In this document: positions 25,697 to 35,089 of the stretch, in pieces
How the letters are laid out: each line of letters opens with the position of its first letter
Numbering within the stretch: the first letter of the stretch is position 1
NCBI RefSeq assembly: GCF_000092245.1
Contig: NC_014166.1
Coordinates: 2,914,001 to 2,978,000 of the forward strand
Length of the DNA: 64,000 bases
Source of the DNA: Arcobacter nitrofigilis DSM 7299
Lineage (GTDB): Bacteria > Campylobacterota > Campylobacteria > Campylobacterales > Arcobacteraceae
Direction: 5' to 3'
Position numbers and translations under genes: made by a program
Notes under the pieces: model-generated
The model's input: only the letters and a program-made list of their open reading frames with translations
Databases searched by the model: none
What the model was told of the DNA's origin: nothing

Positions 25697-27193
25697 ATGA
25701 GAATAAATACAAACATAGCTTCGCTTAATGCACAAGAAGCGGCAGCAAATACTAATAAGAAGATTGCTACTTCATTAGAAAGACTTTCTACTGGGTTAAA
25801 AGTTAATAAAGCTAGTGATGATGCTTCTGGTTTAGCAATTGCTGACAAACTTAGAACTCAAGCTTCATCAATTAGCCAAGGTATAGATAATGGGAATTCA
25901 GCTGTTGCTTTAATCCAAATCGCTGATAAATCTATGTCTGAACAATCAAATATCTTGGATACTGTTAAAGCTAAATTAATCCAAGCTAATACGGATACTA
26001 CTTCTCCTGATGGTAGAGAAGCTATTAGAAAAGATATTGTTAAACTATTGGAACAATTAGATAATATCGCTCAACAAACAAGTTATAATGGTATTACTCT
26101 ATTACAAGATAGTTATGACAGTATGTCTAGCTCAATTGAATTGAAATTTCAAATTGGTGGGAATAAAGATGATATTATGAAAAGTTCTTTTATCCAATCA
26201 AATACAGTTGGATTAGGTGGAGGGCAAGGAGCACTTGATCAAGTTTCTGGTTCAAGTACAAGAAATAATGTAATTTCTCAAGGCTTATCAACTGTTATAA
26301 GTGGAGATGGAACAAATCCTATTACTCTAGATGGTTATGCAACAGGAACTGCTATAAAAGTAAATATTACAGGGATACCTGGAGATATAACTGCAAATGG
26401 ACCAACAGAACTTAGTAAAGTAGATTCAACTACCCAATTAGTATTAGAGGCTTTAGCAAATGCAACAAGTGGTGTAAACGGAAGTCCAGCTACAGTTGAA
26501 GTAAAAGATATAAATGATAGAGTAATAGGAACTTTTACATTAGAAACACCTCCTGGTACATCAATTGCTAGTGGACTAGTTATGCACTCTACTCCTGGTT
26601 TAAATGGTGCAGAACCAATAGTGACTTTTTCTCTTGCATCTGGAGCAACCATAGGAATGGGTGGTAAGACAATAAATACAGTTGAAATTGCAGGTGATCC
26701 TTTAAATACTTTTACAATTGGAGCAATGACGATTAGTCAAACTTCAGCATCTGGAAATATTACTTTTGATGCAAATGCTCAAAATCTTAATATTCAAAAC
26801 CTTAATAGTGCTAACGGACAAGAGTTAAAAGTAACAACAGCAACTGGAAGCATAACAGGTGGTGGTACTTTAGCTGGACTAAAAGCTTTACAAGCTGGTC
26901 AATTAACACAAAAACAGGCTGTTAAATACCAAGGAATAGTCGATGCTGCTTTAAGTCAAATGAATATATATCGTTCTGATTTGGGTTCTACTCAAAATCA
27001 AGTTGAATCAGCGGTTAGAAACTTGATGACACAAAAAACAAATGTAACAGCAGCTGAATCAGTCATTCGTGATGTTGATTATGCACAAGAATCTGCAAAC
27101 TTCAATAAACAAAACATCATAGCACAAGCTGGAAATTATGCTATGTCTCAAGCAAATTCTGTGGCACAAAATGTACTTAGATTACTCCAATAA
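25697..27193 (+). CDS. Flagellin, first copy
   Basis: A 498-residue flagellin exported through the flagellar type III system without a signal peptide. The conserved N-terminal D0/D1 helices are visible (MRINTNIASLNAQEAAANTN, then ASDDASGLAIADKLR). So are the C-terminal ones (VIRDVDYAQESANFNKQNII and ending QNVLRLLQ). The central 250 residues (surface-exposed D2/D3) are rich in Thr, Ser and Gly and differ from the second copy. Those residues are the likely sites for O-linked nonulosonate glycosylation by the downstream Maf and pse gene products. The start follows AAGGTAAATAAC. Confidence 0.95.
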   Translation: MRINTNIASLNAQEAAANTNKKIATSLERLSTGLKVNKASDDASGLAIADKLRTQASSISQGIDNGNSAVALIQIADKSMSEQSNILDTVKAKLIQANTDTTSPDGREAIRKDIVKLLEQLDNIAQQTSYNGITLLQDSYDSMSSSIELKFQIGGNKDDIMKSSFIQSNTVGLGGGQGALDQVSGSSTRNNVISQGLSTVISGDGTNPITLDGYATGTAIKVNITGIPGDITANGPTELSKVDSTTQLVLEALANATSGVNGSPATVEVKDINDRVIGTFTLETPPGTSIASGLVMHSTPGLNGAEPIVTFSLASGATIGMGGKTINTVEIAGDPLNTFTIGAMTISQTSASGNITFDANAQNLNIQNLNSANGQELKVTTATGSITGGGTLAGLKALQAGQLTQKQAVKYQGIVDAALSQMNIYRSDLGSTQNQVESAVRNLMTQKTNVTAAESVIRDVDYAQESANFNKQNIIAQAGNYAMSQANSVAQNVLRLLQ

Positions 27194-27217
27194 ACCTAAT
27201 TTTTAATAAACAAATTT

Positions 27218-27246
27218 AAAGAGAGTTTAAAAGCTCTCTTTTTTTA
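27218..27246 (+). terminator. Rho-independent terminator after flagellin 1
   Basis: AAAGAGAG and CTCTCTTT form a stem around an 8-base loop, followed by a T run. It lies 25 bases after the flagellin stop codon. Confidence 0.9.
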
Positions 27247-27371
27247 TTGTCAAATAAATATTTAATCTATTTTTAAGAATTGGTATGTAATAATTCTCTT
27301 TACAAAGTAGGGATCGATTGATTCCAAAGAGTTGTTTTACTCTATGCTCATTCACCTGAGAATGTATTCGG

Positions 27372-27385
27372 TGTGATTTATCACA
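27372..27385. promoter_or_regulatory. Possible CRP/FNR-family operator upstream of flagellin 2
   Basis: TGTGA, 4 bases (TTTA), TCACA. The half-sites are perfect inverted repeats, 25 bases before the start codon of the second flagellin. The N4 spacing is FNR-like, while the half-sites are CRP-like. The assignment is tentative. Confidence 0.3.
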
Positions 27386-27410
27386 ATGTGTCATAATTAA
27401 AGGATTTATT

Positions 27411-28898
27411 ATGAGAATTAATACTAACGTTGCTTCATTAAATGCACAAGAAGCAGCAAAAAATACAAATAACAAAATTTCTAGTTCTTTAGAAAAACTT
27501 TCTACTGGATTAAAAATCAATAAAGCATCTGATGATGCATCTGGTTTAGCAATTGCCGATAAACTTAGAACTCAAGCAAATTCTATTGGTCAAGGTATTG
27601 ACAATGGTAATTCAGCTGTTTCATTAATTCAAATTGCTGATAAATCTATGTCTGAACAATCAAATATCTTAGATACTGTTAAAGCTAAATTAATTCAAGC
27701 TAATACTGATACTACTTCTGCTGATGGTAGAGAAGCTATTAGAAAAGATATTAATAAATTACTTGAGCAATTAGACAATATCGCAAAACAAACTAACTAT
27801 AATGGTACAACTTTGTTACAAAGTGGTTATGATAATGTTAGAGGTTCAGATCAATTAAGATTCCAAATTGGTGAAAACAAAGATGACATCATCCAATCAG
27901 CATCAATCCAATCTAATACTGTAGGTTTAGGTGGTGGAACTGAAAGAATCTTGCAAGATACTACTGGTTCAAAAGGTAATACAATTTCAGCTGAAACTTC
28001 AATTAGAGTAACAGCTGATGGAACAAATGCACTTAAACTTGAAAGTTTTGCGACAGGTGGTAGTGTAGGTAAAGTAAGTATTTCAGGTATAACTGGGGAT
28101 ATTACTTTTAAAGGGGAAGCTACACTTAGTGAATTAGATTCTAATACACAACTTATTTTAGATAAGTTATCAGCAGCTTCTGGTAAATCAGTAGAAGTAA
28201 AAGATGAGAATGGAAATATTTTAGGTACATTTAGTGCTAGTAGTACTACTGGTGTTACAAAAGTTGCTGCAACTGTCGTTAATGGAGTAGTAACTAAAGA
28301 AGCGACATATACTATTTCATCTGGTACTACAATTAAATTTGGTGGACAAACAACAGATACTGCAAATACAGCAAGCAGTGCACTAGCTACGTATAGTATT
28401 GAGTCTATGAAAATAGAACAATCAACTGCTTCTGGAAATGTGACATTCAGTGCTAATGCAGCTAATTTATCTATTTACAATGAAGAAAAAGGTTCTAGTA
28501 AAGAATTAAAAATCACTGATGGTGTTAAAGATACTAACACAGATGCAACAAAAGGTATGAGAGGTGGATTAACTCTTTCTGCATTGAAATCTTTACAAGC
28601 TGGTCAGTTAACAAAAGAGCAAACCGATAAATTCCAAGGTGTAGTTGATGCTGCTATTACTCAACTAAATACATTTAGAGCAGATTTAGGGTCATCTCAA
28701 AATCAAATTGAATCTGGGGTTAGAAACTTAATGACTCAACAAACAAATGTTAAAGCAGCAGAATCTATTATTAGAGATGTTGATTATGCACAAGAATCTG
28801 CAAACTTCAACAAACAAAATATTATATCTCAAGCTGGATCGTATGCTATGAGTCAAGCAAACTCAATCCAACAAAACGTTCTTAGATTACTTCAATAA
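27411..28898 (+). CDS. Flagellin, second copy
   Basis: A 495-residue paralogue of the preceding flagellin. The N-terminal 150 residues and C-terminal 95 residues are nearly identical to the first copy. The middle differs and is again Thr/Ser/Gly-rich. The start has AAAGGA upstream. Two non-identical flagellins in tandem are common in Campylobacterota, where both enter the filament and are heavily glycosylated. Each copy has its own upstream region and terminator, so they are probably separately regulated. I could not identify a convincing sigma-28 or sigma-54 promoter for either. Confidence 0.95.
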   Translation: MRINTNVASLNAQEAAKNTNNKISSSLEKLSTGLKINKASDDASGLAIADKLRTQANSIGQGIDNGNSAVSLIQIADKSMSEQSNILDTVKAKLIQANTDTTSADGREAIRKDINKLLEQLDNIAKQTNYNGTTLLQSGYDNVRGSDQLRFQIGENKDDIIQSASIQSNTVGLGGGTERILQDTTGSKGNTISAETSIRVTADGTNALKLESFATGGSVGKVSISGITGDITFKGEATLSELDSNTQLILDKLSAASGKSVEVKDENGNILGTFSASSTTGVTKVAATVVNGVVTKEATYTISSGTTIKFGGQTTDTANTASSALATYSIESMKIEQSTASGNVTFSANAANLSIYNEEKGSSKELKITDGVKDTNTDATKGMRGGLTLSALKSLQAGQLTKEQTDKFQGVVDAAITQLNTFRADLGSSQNQIESGVRNLMTQQTNVKAAESIIRDVDYAQESANFNKQNIISQAGSYAMSQANSIQQNVLRLLQ

Positions 28899-28943
28899 GG
28901 AGTAATCTAACGTAGCAAATTTATTTGCGAAGAATGTTTCCTC

Positions 28944-28970
28944 GAAAACGTATTAAGATTATTACAATAG
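28944..28970 (+). pseudogene. Remnant of a third flagellin 3' end
   Basis: Eight codons plus stop downstream of flagellin 2 read ENVLRLLQ-stop, where NVLRLLQ is the exact C-terminus of both intact flagellins. Codon choices differ from both copies (GTA TTA AGA TTA TTA CAA TAG), so it is not a fresh duplication. The sequence just upstream is not flagellin-like. It may be the scar of a deleted or recombined third flagellin gene. Confidence 0.6.
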
Positions 28971-28990
28971 TAATTAATCTTAGTCTTTTT

Positions 28991-29022
28991 AAAAGTAGTG
29001 CTCTTTGGGCACTACTTTTTTT
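28991..29022 (+). terminator. Rho-independent terminator after flagellin 2
   Basis: AAAGTAGTGC and GCACTACTTT form a 10-bp stem with a 7-base loop, followed by Ts. It separates the flagellin genes from the glycosylation operon. Confidence 0.92.
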
Positions 29023-29102
29023 ATTTAAATGTAAAAAAAAACCTTCTAAAATTCAGCTATCTTTAGAGCTATTATGATAAAATATTTATTAAAATAATAC
29101 TT

Positions 29103-29120
29103 TTTTTACTTAAGTAAAAA
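29103..29120. promoter_or_regulatory. 18-bp perfect palindrome before maf
   Basis: TTTTTACTTAAGTAAAAA reads the same on both strands and ends 19 bases before the maf start. It could be an operator for the glycosylation operon. It lacks a loop, so a terminator role is unlikely. Confidence 0.35.
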
Positions 29121-29139
29121 GATTTATATAAGGTATAAA

Positions 29140-32100
29140 ATGTCATTGGATCAAGTTCAACAATTAGCATTACAAACTTATAATGAAAATTTAAAGTTTT
29201 TTGAAGAAAATCATCCTGATTTATATAAAACTCTAGAACTTTATGCAACAGCAATTGAAATGGGGCAAATAACCCCACAATTTGAACTTCAATACTTAAA
29301 TACACATTTTGATATAGTAAATCCCAATACAAAAGAGTTTTTATATACACAAAACTCAAATGAGATATCTCAAAAGATAGCTGATGACATAAATTATGAT
29401 GCTACAGTTAATAGTTTTAAAACTTATTATGAATTATCATATAATGGCAAAAGAGCTCTTGACCAAGATATTTTAGCTCCATATTCTATAGGAAATGCTC
29501 CTGTTATAAATTTTGTAAACAAAAATCTATCAAATCCACAAAATGTAAAAGAGTTTCATAAATTTATAATTTTTGGAGTTTTACTTGGAATTCACATACC
29601 TTTGATACATGAGAAACTCAATTCAGATGTATATTTAATAATTGAACCCAATTTAGAATTTTTTAGATTATCTTTATTTGTAACAAACTATGCAAATCTA
29701 GCAACAAAAACAAAACTTTATTTTTCAATAGCCCAAAATGAGTATGAATTTAGAAAAACATTTGATAATTTTTATGGTGAAATTTTTATTTATAATCATT
29801 ATTTAAAATTTGTAAATATATCTTCTGGCTCAGATATGTATATGAAGGTGATCCAAAACTACTTAGTATCACAAGCACATTTATTATATGCATATGATAG
29901 AACATTTTTAAGTATAAGTAGAACAAACTCATATATTACTCAAAATTTCAAGTTACTAAATATAAGTAAAAAACAACCTTTAAAACCCTTTGAAAAACCT
30001 GTACTTTTCCTTGCAGCTGGTCCCTCACTGCAACATAATATTGATTTTGTTAAAGAGAATCAAGACAAATTTACCATAGTTGCAATATATGCGACCTTAC
30101 CTATTTTGGAAAAGAAGGGTATAAAACCAGATATTGTAACACAGTATGATGAACAAGATATTCAAGTACTTAATACCTTGGATAAATTAAACGATATAAA
30201 CTATTTCAAAGATACTATTTTCATATTTGCCTCACATGTAAATGCAAAACTAATGAATAGCTTTCCAAAAGAAAATATCTTTACTTTTCAAGCAATGTTT
30301 GAAGTAAAAGAGAACTTTGGAGTATTGACAAGCCCAAGTATTGGTGAATTGACCTACGCGTTATTACTTCTTTTCCAAACAAAAGAACTTTATCTTTTAG
30401 GTCTAGATTTTGCTATGGATGTTGAATCAGGAGCAACACATATTGAAGGTCACTCAGGAGCAGGAGCATTTAATAAAATAAAAGGTTTAGAAGAATCATC
30501 AGATAAAAATTACTCATTTAGAAAAAATACAATCATTGTAAAAGGTAACTTTTTGCCAGAAGTTAAATCAATACCTGTATTTAAAACAAATATTGACACC
30601 TTTGCCCAATTTACAGAATTCTACAAAGATGAAAGCCAAAAAGTATATAACTTATCAAATGGAGCGTATCTTTCTGGTGCAACTCCTTTAAAAATAGAAG
30701 ATATAGATTTTTCAACGTTTCCAAAGAAAGTTCAAGAATCAAACAAAAATGAAATTTATAACTCACTAGAAGGTATTAGTGAAAGTGGATACAATGAAAA
30801 AGATTTAGAAAAAATAAACTTAAAACTTAGTGGTGTTAAGAAAATGAAAAAACACCTTGAGCAATTTCAAAAAATAAAGAAATATAATAACTTTGATGAA
30901 TATAAAAATGCTCTCATCAATGTTATTCAAAGTGTTCTATTTGAAAAACAACATTGCGAAGATTTGCAATCTATATTATTAAACTACTCTTCTCATAATC
31001 TGCACTATATCTTTTATCTATTTGATTTAGACACTGAAAATGACAAGAAAAAGTATATTTATGAGATAAATAAAAACTTACTCACTCAACTAAATAAAAT
31101 AATTGATACTTATGTAATATCAATATCATATTCAAATGATGAAAATAGTATTTTACTAAAAAAACTGAATAAATATCTAAAAGAGTACTCTATAAAAAAT
31201 AGTATCTATTCTGAACCATTTTTTAAAGAACTAGTTGAAACCTCACAAAGAGGTTATCAATATGATTTCAAGCCAAATTCAATTGGCTTTTTTGCGATAG
31301 AAGATAACCTTACAAATAAAGATTTTATAAATTATGTGAAAGAAGTTCTCAAAAGATTTCCAGAAGTTGAACTAAAACTTTTCTACTTTTTTGAGTTTCA
31401 AAAAATACAAGCACAATTTGTATTTAAACAAGAGTTAAATAGAATCAAGCTTTCCATCCCAAATAATATTTCAAATATAACTTCAAGTGTAGAGCTATGG
31501 CTTGAGACATATGATAATACAATAAATGTAAAAAGAATAGATGACATTATTTTAAATAATTATGAAAATATCTATAGTGTAATGTTTGACAATAAAGAAA
31601 GAGCATTAAAAGAACTAGAGACTGAATTAATAGTACCAAAAAAGTTCACCCTTGCAAATAATCTAAAAGAGAATTTCACACTTTCAAATACTAGCTATTT
31701 TGAATTTGCAAACAGTCTAAAAGATGATATTGATAAAGATTTATTCAATGAAAAGTATCTAAAAGAACACATAGGATTCTTTGCAATAAAAGAGAATCTT
31801 CAACAAGAATTTGTAAATAAAATTATAGAGATTTCTAATAAATTTCCAAATGTAAAATTTTCTGCTTTTTATTTTGATGAAGAAGTTCTAAAAGAATATA
31901 TTAGTATCTTTAGTCCTATAATAAATAGATTCAAACTTATTTGTCCTAAAAATATTTATGATATTTTAGAAAATTGTGAAATTTTCGTCCAAGCGAACAT
32001 TAGAAATCAAAGTTTTTTTAACGAAAAAATTTCAATTTTATTATATAGTTTTAATATTCCAACCATAGTTTTAGATGAAACTATTAAAATAAATCCTCTT

Positions 32101-32799
32101 TTAGAATATAGAGAGCTACTTATTCCTAATAAAATATTAGAAGAAAGATTCAGAATTTCAATAAACTCAAATGAAGATACTAATGAAGAATATACAAAAG
32201 ATTCTATTGGATTTATGGGCGTTAAAAGATATCTTACTAATGATACATTTATATCTTACATAAAAGGTTTATATGTAAAATCTCCTAAAATTAATTTTAA
32301 AGTATTTTGTTTTAGTTCTTCACAAGAAGATTTAATTAAAGAAGTTTTCAAATCAGAACTTAATAGAATTAAAATTATTAGGCCAAAAAATCTTTTTGAT
32401 ATTTCAAAAGAAATTGAACTATTTATTTATCTACAAGGTTTTGACTTTTTATCTCCATTTTTAATTAAATTTACTTCTATATTGCCCTTAGCATTAAGAC
32501 CTGAATATAAAAATACTACTATTGGATCTGAAGAAATTAATAAATATTCAAAATACCCAATTTTTATTGAACCATCATATTTTGGATATACAAATGATTA
32601 TATTATTGATAAAAACTATAATCTTTATAGAATTTTATTTGAAAAATTTATTCCAGAAATTTTAGATGATGAAAATTTATATGATTTCTTAGCTTTTAAA
32701 TTAGTAGATCATATACTATCAAATCAATTACTTAAGGATTTTTTAGTAAATTATCGTAAAAAAGAGTTAATCTATGTTACAAAAACAAATCATAAATAA
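29140..32799 (+). CDS. maf: Motility-associated factor (Maf) glycosyltransferase with three C-terminal repeats
   Basis: A 1219-residue protein of the Maf/DUF115 family, which transfers nonulosonic acids such as pseudaminic acid to flagellin before export. The central DUF115 domain carries the nucleotide-binding segment LFLAAGPSLQHN and the acidic D-x-x-T-Q-Y-D motif (PDIVTQYDEQD), then LLGLDFAMD. Usual Maf proteins have about 600-750 residues. Here about 500 extra residues contain three related segments beginning near residues 716, 879 and 1023. Each has G-F-(F/M)-x-(I/V) at the start and R-(I/F)-K-(L/I) about 50 residues later. It is the first gene of the operon, directly after the flagellins, which strongly supports a flagellin glycosylation role. 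Confidence 0.88.
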   Translation: MSLDQVQQLALQTYNENLKFFEENHPDLYKTLELYATAIEMGQITPQFELQYLNTHFDIVNPNTKEFLYTQNSNEISQKIADDINYDATVNSFKTYYELSYNGKRALDQDILAPYSIGNAPVINFVNKNLSNPQNVKEFHKFIIFGVLLGIHIPLIHEKLNSDVYLIIEPNLEFFRLSLFVTNYANLATKTKLYFSIAQNEYEFRKTFDNFYGEIFIYNHYLKFVNISSGSDMYMKVIQNYLVSQAHLLYAYDRTFLSISRTNSYITQNFKLLNISKKQPLKPFEKPVLFLAAGPSLQHNIDFVKENQDKFTIVAIYATLPILEKKGIKPDIVTQYDEQDIQVLNTLDKLNDINYFKDTIFIFASHVNAKLMNSFPKENIFTFQAMFEVKENFGVLTSPSIGELTYALLLLFQTKELYLLGLDFAMDVESGATHIEGHSGAGAFNKIKGLEESSDKNYSFRKNTIIVKGNFLPEVKSIPVFKTNIDTFAQFTEFYKDESQKVYNLSNGAYLSGATPLKIEDIDFSTFPKKVQESNKNEIYNSLEGISESGYNEKDLEKINLKLSGVKKMKKHLEQFQKIKKYNNFDEYKNALINVIQSVLFEKQHCEDLQSILLNYSSHNLHYIFYLFDLDTENDKKKYIYEINKNLLTQLNKIIDTYVISISYSNDENSILLKKLNKYLKEYSIKNSIYSEPFFKELVETSQRGYQYDFKPNSIGFFAIEDNLTNKDFINYVKEVLKRFPEVELKLFYFFEFQKIQAQFVFKQELNRIKLSIPNNISNITSSVELWLETYDNTINVKRIDDIILNNYENIYSVMFDNKERALKELETELIVPKKFTLANNLKENFTLSNTSYFEFANSLKDDIDKDLFNEKYLKEHIGFFAIKENLQQEFVNKIIEISNKFPNVKFSAFYFDEEVLKEYISIFSPIINRFKLICPKNIYDILENCEIFVQANIRNQSFFNEKISILLYSFNIPTIVLDETIKINPLLEYRELLIPNKILEERFRISINSNEDTNEEYTKDSIGFMGVKRYLTNDTFISYIKGLYVKSPKINFKVFCFSSSQEDLIKEVFKSELNRIKIIRPKNLFDISKEIELFIYLQGFDFLSPFLIKFTSILPLALRPEYKNTTIGSEEINKYSKYPIFIEPSYFGYTNDYIIDKNYNLYRILFEKFIPEILDDENLYDFLAFKLVDHILSNQLLKDFLVNYRKKELIYVTKTNHK

Positions 32800-33403
32800 A
32801 AATAGCCATATTGTGAATAAATATATAAAAAATCATATTTTAGAATCAATAAAAACAAAAGAATTAATAATATCAAATAAAAAAATTATTGATTTAATAA
32901 CATATGCGGCAAAACAATGTATAAAAGCATATAAAAATAAGAATAAAGTTTTAATAGCAGGTAATGGAGGAAGTGCAGCAGATGCACAACATATAGCAGG
33001 TGAATTAGTTAGTAGATTTTATTTTGATAGACCAGGATTAGCTGCATTAGCATTAACTACAGATACTTCAATATTAACAGCAATTGGAAATGATTATGGC
33101 TATGAAAAATTATTTTCAAGACAAGTTCAAGCAAATGCTACAAAAGGTGATATTTTTATTGGTATATCAACATCAGGAAATTCTAAAAATATTATAGAAG
33201 CTTTTAATGAATGTAAAAGTAAAGAAATAATTACTATTGGACTTACAGGTAATAAAGATTGTTTAATGGATAAAATATGTGATATATGTATAAAAGTCCC
33301 ATCTTCTTCAACCCCAAGAATTCAAGAGTCACATATCTTAATAGGACATATAATCTGTTCAATTATTGAAGAAGAACTTTTTGGTAAAGGATTTGAAAAG
33401 TAA
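32774..33403 (+). CDS. gmhA: Sedoheptulose-7-phosphate isomerase
   Basis: A 209-residue SIS-domain enzyme that converts sedoheptulose 7-phosphate to D-glycero-D-manno-heptose 7-phosphate, the first step of heptose synthesis. GNGGSAADAQHIAGEL and GISTSGNSKN are the phosphate-binding signatures, and the catalytic Glu and His are in the former and in PRIQESHILIGH. It overlaps maf by 26 bases and has AAAGAG 8 bases upstream of its ATG. The overlap with hddC downstream is 1 base. Together with the next two genes it makes most of the GDP-heptose pathway. A GmhB phosphatase gene is not in the window. Confidence 0.93.
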   Translation: MLQKQIINKNSHIVNKYIKNHILESIKTKELIISNKKIIDLITYAAKQCIKAYKNKNKVLIAGNGGSAADAQHIAGELVSRFYFDRPGLAALALTTDTSILTAIGNDYGYEKLFSRQVQANATKGDIFIGISTSGNSKNIIEAFNECKSKEIITIGLTGNKDCLMDKICDICIKVPSSSTPRIQESHILIGHIICSIIEEELFGKGFEK

Positions 33404-34089
33404 TGGAAGCTATAATATTAGCAGGTGGATTTGGTACAAGATTACAAACTATAGTAAAAGATGTTCCAAAACCAATGGCACCTATTAACGAAAAACCTTT
33501 TCTTGAATATATATTTAATTACTTAAGTAAATATGCTATTAAACATATAATTTTAAGTGTAGGTTATAAAAAAGAAATAATACAAGAATACTTTAAAAAA
33601 GAATTTAATAATATCAAAATAACTTACTCAATAGAAGATGAACCACTAGGAACAGGTGGGGCTATTAAAAAAGCTTTAGAATGTGTAAAGGGAAATAAGT
33701 CATTTGTATTAAATGGAGATACTCTATTTAACATAGATTTAAATGAATTTACTGAAAGTTCTAAAAATAATAAAATTTCTATTGCATTAAAAGAAATGAA
33801 AAATATTGAAAGATATGGTTCTATTGAAGTTAATGAAAACAATACAATAACAAGTTTTAAAGAAAAACAATTTTTTAAGAAAGCTTTTATAAATGGGGGA
33901 ATATATTTGTTATATAAAGATATATTTATAAATTATAATAAAGATATATTTTCATTTGAGAATTTTTTAGAAAATAACTTTAAGAATTTAAATGCTAAAG
34001 GGATATTATTTAATGATTCCTATTTTATAGATATTGGTATTCCTACTGACTATAAAAAAGCAGAAATTGACTTTAAGGAATTGTTTTGA
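33403..34089 (+). CDS. hddC: D-glycero-D-manno-heptose 1-phosphate guanylyltransferase
   Basis: A 228-residue nucleotidyltransferase. The N-terminal signature is LAGGFGTRL followed by PKPMAPINEKPFLEYI. The metal-binding aspartate is in FVLNGDTLF and the second in FIDIGIPTDY. Given gmhA before it and the heptose kinase after it, the expected reaction is heptose-1-phosphate plus GTP giving GDP-heptose. Another sugar nucleotide cannot be excluded from sequence alone. The hddA start codon overlaps its stop codon. Confidence 0.88.
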   Translation: MEAIILAGGFGTRLQTIVKDVPKPMAPINEKPFLEYIFNYLSKYAIKHIILSVGYKKEIIQEYFKKEFNNIKITYSIEDEPLGTGGAIKKALECVKGNKSFVLNGDTLFNIDLNEFTESSKNNKISIALKEMKNIERYGSIEVNENNTITSFKEKQFFKKAFINGGIYLLYKDIFINYNKDIFSFENFLENNFKNLNAKGILFNDSYFIDIGIPTDYKKAEIDFKELF

Positions 34090-35087
34090 TAGTATCTAGA
34101 ACACCACATAGGATATCATTTTTTGGAGGAGGCACAGATTATCCTGAATATTATAAACAATATGGAGGTAAAACACTTGGTGTAGCAATAAATAAATACT
34201 CATACTTAAATGTAAGAAAACTACCTCCATTTTTTGATTATAAACATCGTATAGTTTACTCAAATCAGGAAAATGTTAATAGTCTTGATGATATAATTCA
34301 TCCATCAGTTCGAGAGACTTTAAAATTTTTAAATGTAAATTTAGGGTTAAGCATTCACCATGATGGGGATATTCCTGCAAGAAGTGGGATGGGTAGTAGT
34401 TCTGCTTTTACAGTAGGTTTATTAAATAGTATAAATGCATTAAATGGAAAGATTTGTTCTAAATATGACTTAACAAAAGATTCTATACATATAGAGCAGA
34501 ACTTAATAAAAGAAAATGTTGGTTCACAAGACCAAACTTTTGCAGCATACGGTGGATTAAATATTATAAACTTTTTGCAAAATGGTGAAATAAATGTAAA
34601 TCCAATAATAATGAAAAATAAAAAATTAAAAGAATTTCAAGATAATATAATGCTGTTTTTTAGTGGCTTATCTCGTACTGCCTCAGAAGTAGTAGAAGAA
34701 CAAATAAAAAAAACAAATATAAATGTACCAAATCTTAATAAAATGAAAGATTTAGTAGATGATGCATATGATATTTTAATTAATAAAAATAGAAATTTAC
34801 GAGAGTTTGGAGAATTACTGAATTATACTTGGGAGTTAAAAAAATCATTATCAAGTAAAGTTAGTAATAATAATATAGATAATATGTATGAAAAAGCTAT
34901 AAATGCAGGAGCTATTGGTGGTAAACTATTAGGCGCTGGAGGTGGTGGTTTTATGGCTTTTTATGTAGAAAAAGACAAACAACTTTCAGTGATTGATGCA
35001 TTAAAGGGATATTTACATATTCCATTTGATTTTGATTTTGAAGGATCAAAAATTATAGTATATGAACCAAATTATAAGGAAAAATAA
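34086..35087 (+). CDS. hddA: D-glycero-D-manno-heptose 7-phosphate kinase, GHMP family
   Basis: A 333-residue GHMP kinase starting with TTG at 34086, overlapping the hddC stop codon by four bases. The ATP-binding motif is PARSGMGSSSAFTVGLLN and motif 3 is KLLGAGGGGFMAFYV. It phosphorylates heptose 7-phosphate at C1 to give the 1,7-bisphosphate. The N-terminus RTPHRISFFGGGTDYPE matches the HddA subgroup. gmhA, hddC and hddA occur in the same order in Campylobacter capsule loci, where they supply GDP-heptose for modified heptoses. Confidence 0.9.
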   Translation: MIVSRTPHRISFFGGGTDYPEYYKQYGGKTLGVAINKYSYLNVRKLPPFFDYKHRIVYSNQENVNSLDDIIHPSVRETLKFLNVNLGLSIHHDGDIPARSGMGSSSAFTVGLLNSINALNGKICSKYDLTKDSIHIEQNLIKENVGSQDQTFAAYGGLNIINFLQNGEINVNPIIMKNKKLKEFQDNIMLFFSGLSRTASEVVEEQIKKTNINVPNLNKMKDLVDDAYDILINKNRNLREFGELLNYTWELKKSLSSKVSNNNIDNMYEKAINAGAIGGKLLGAGGGGFMAFYVEKDKQLSVIDALKGYLHIPFDFDFEGSKIIVYEPNYKEK

Positions 35088-35089
35088 AA

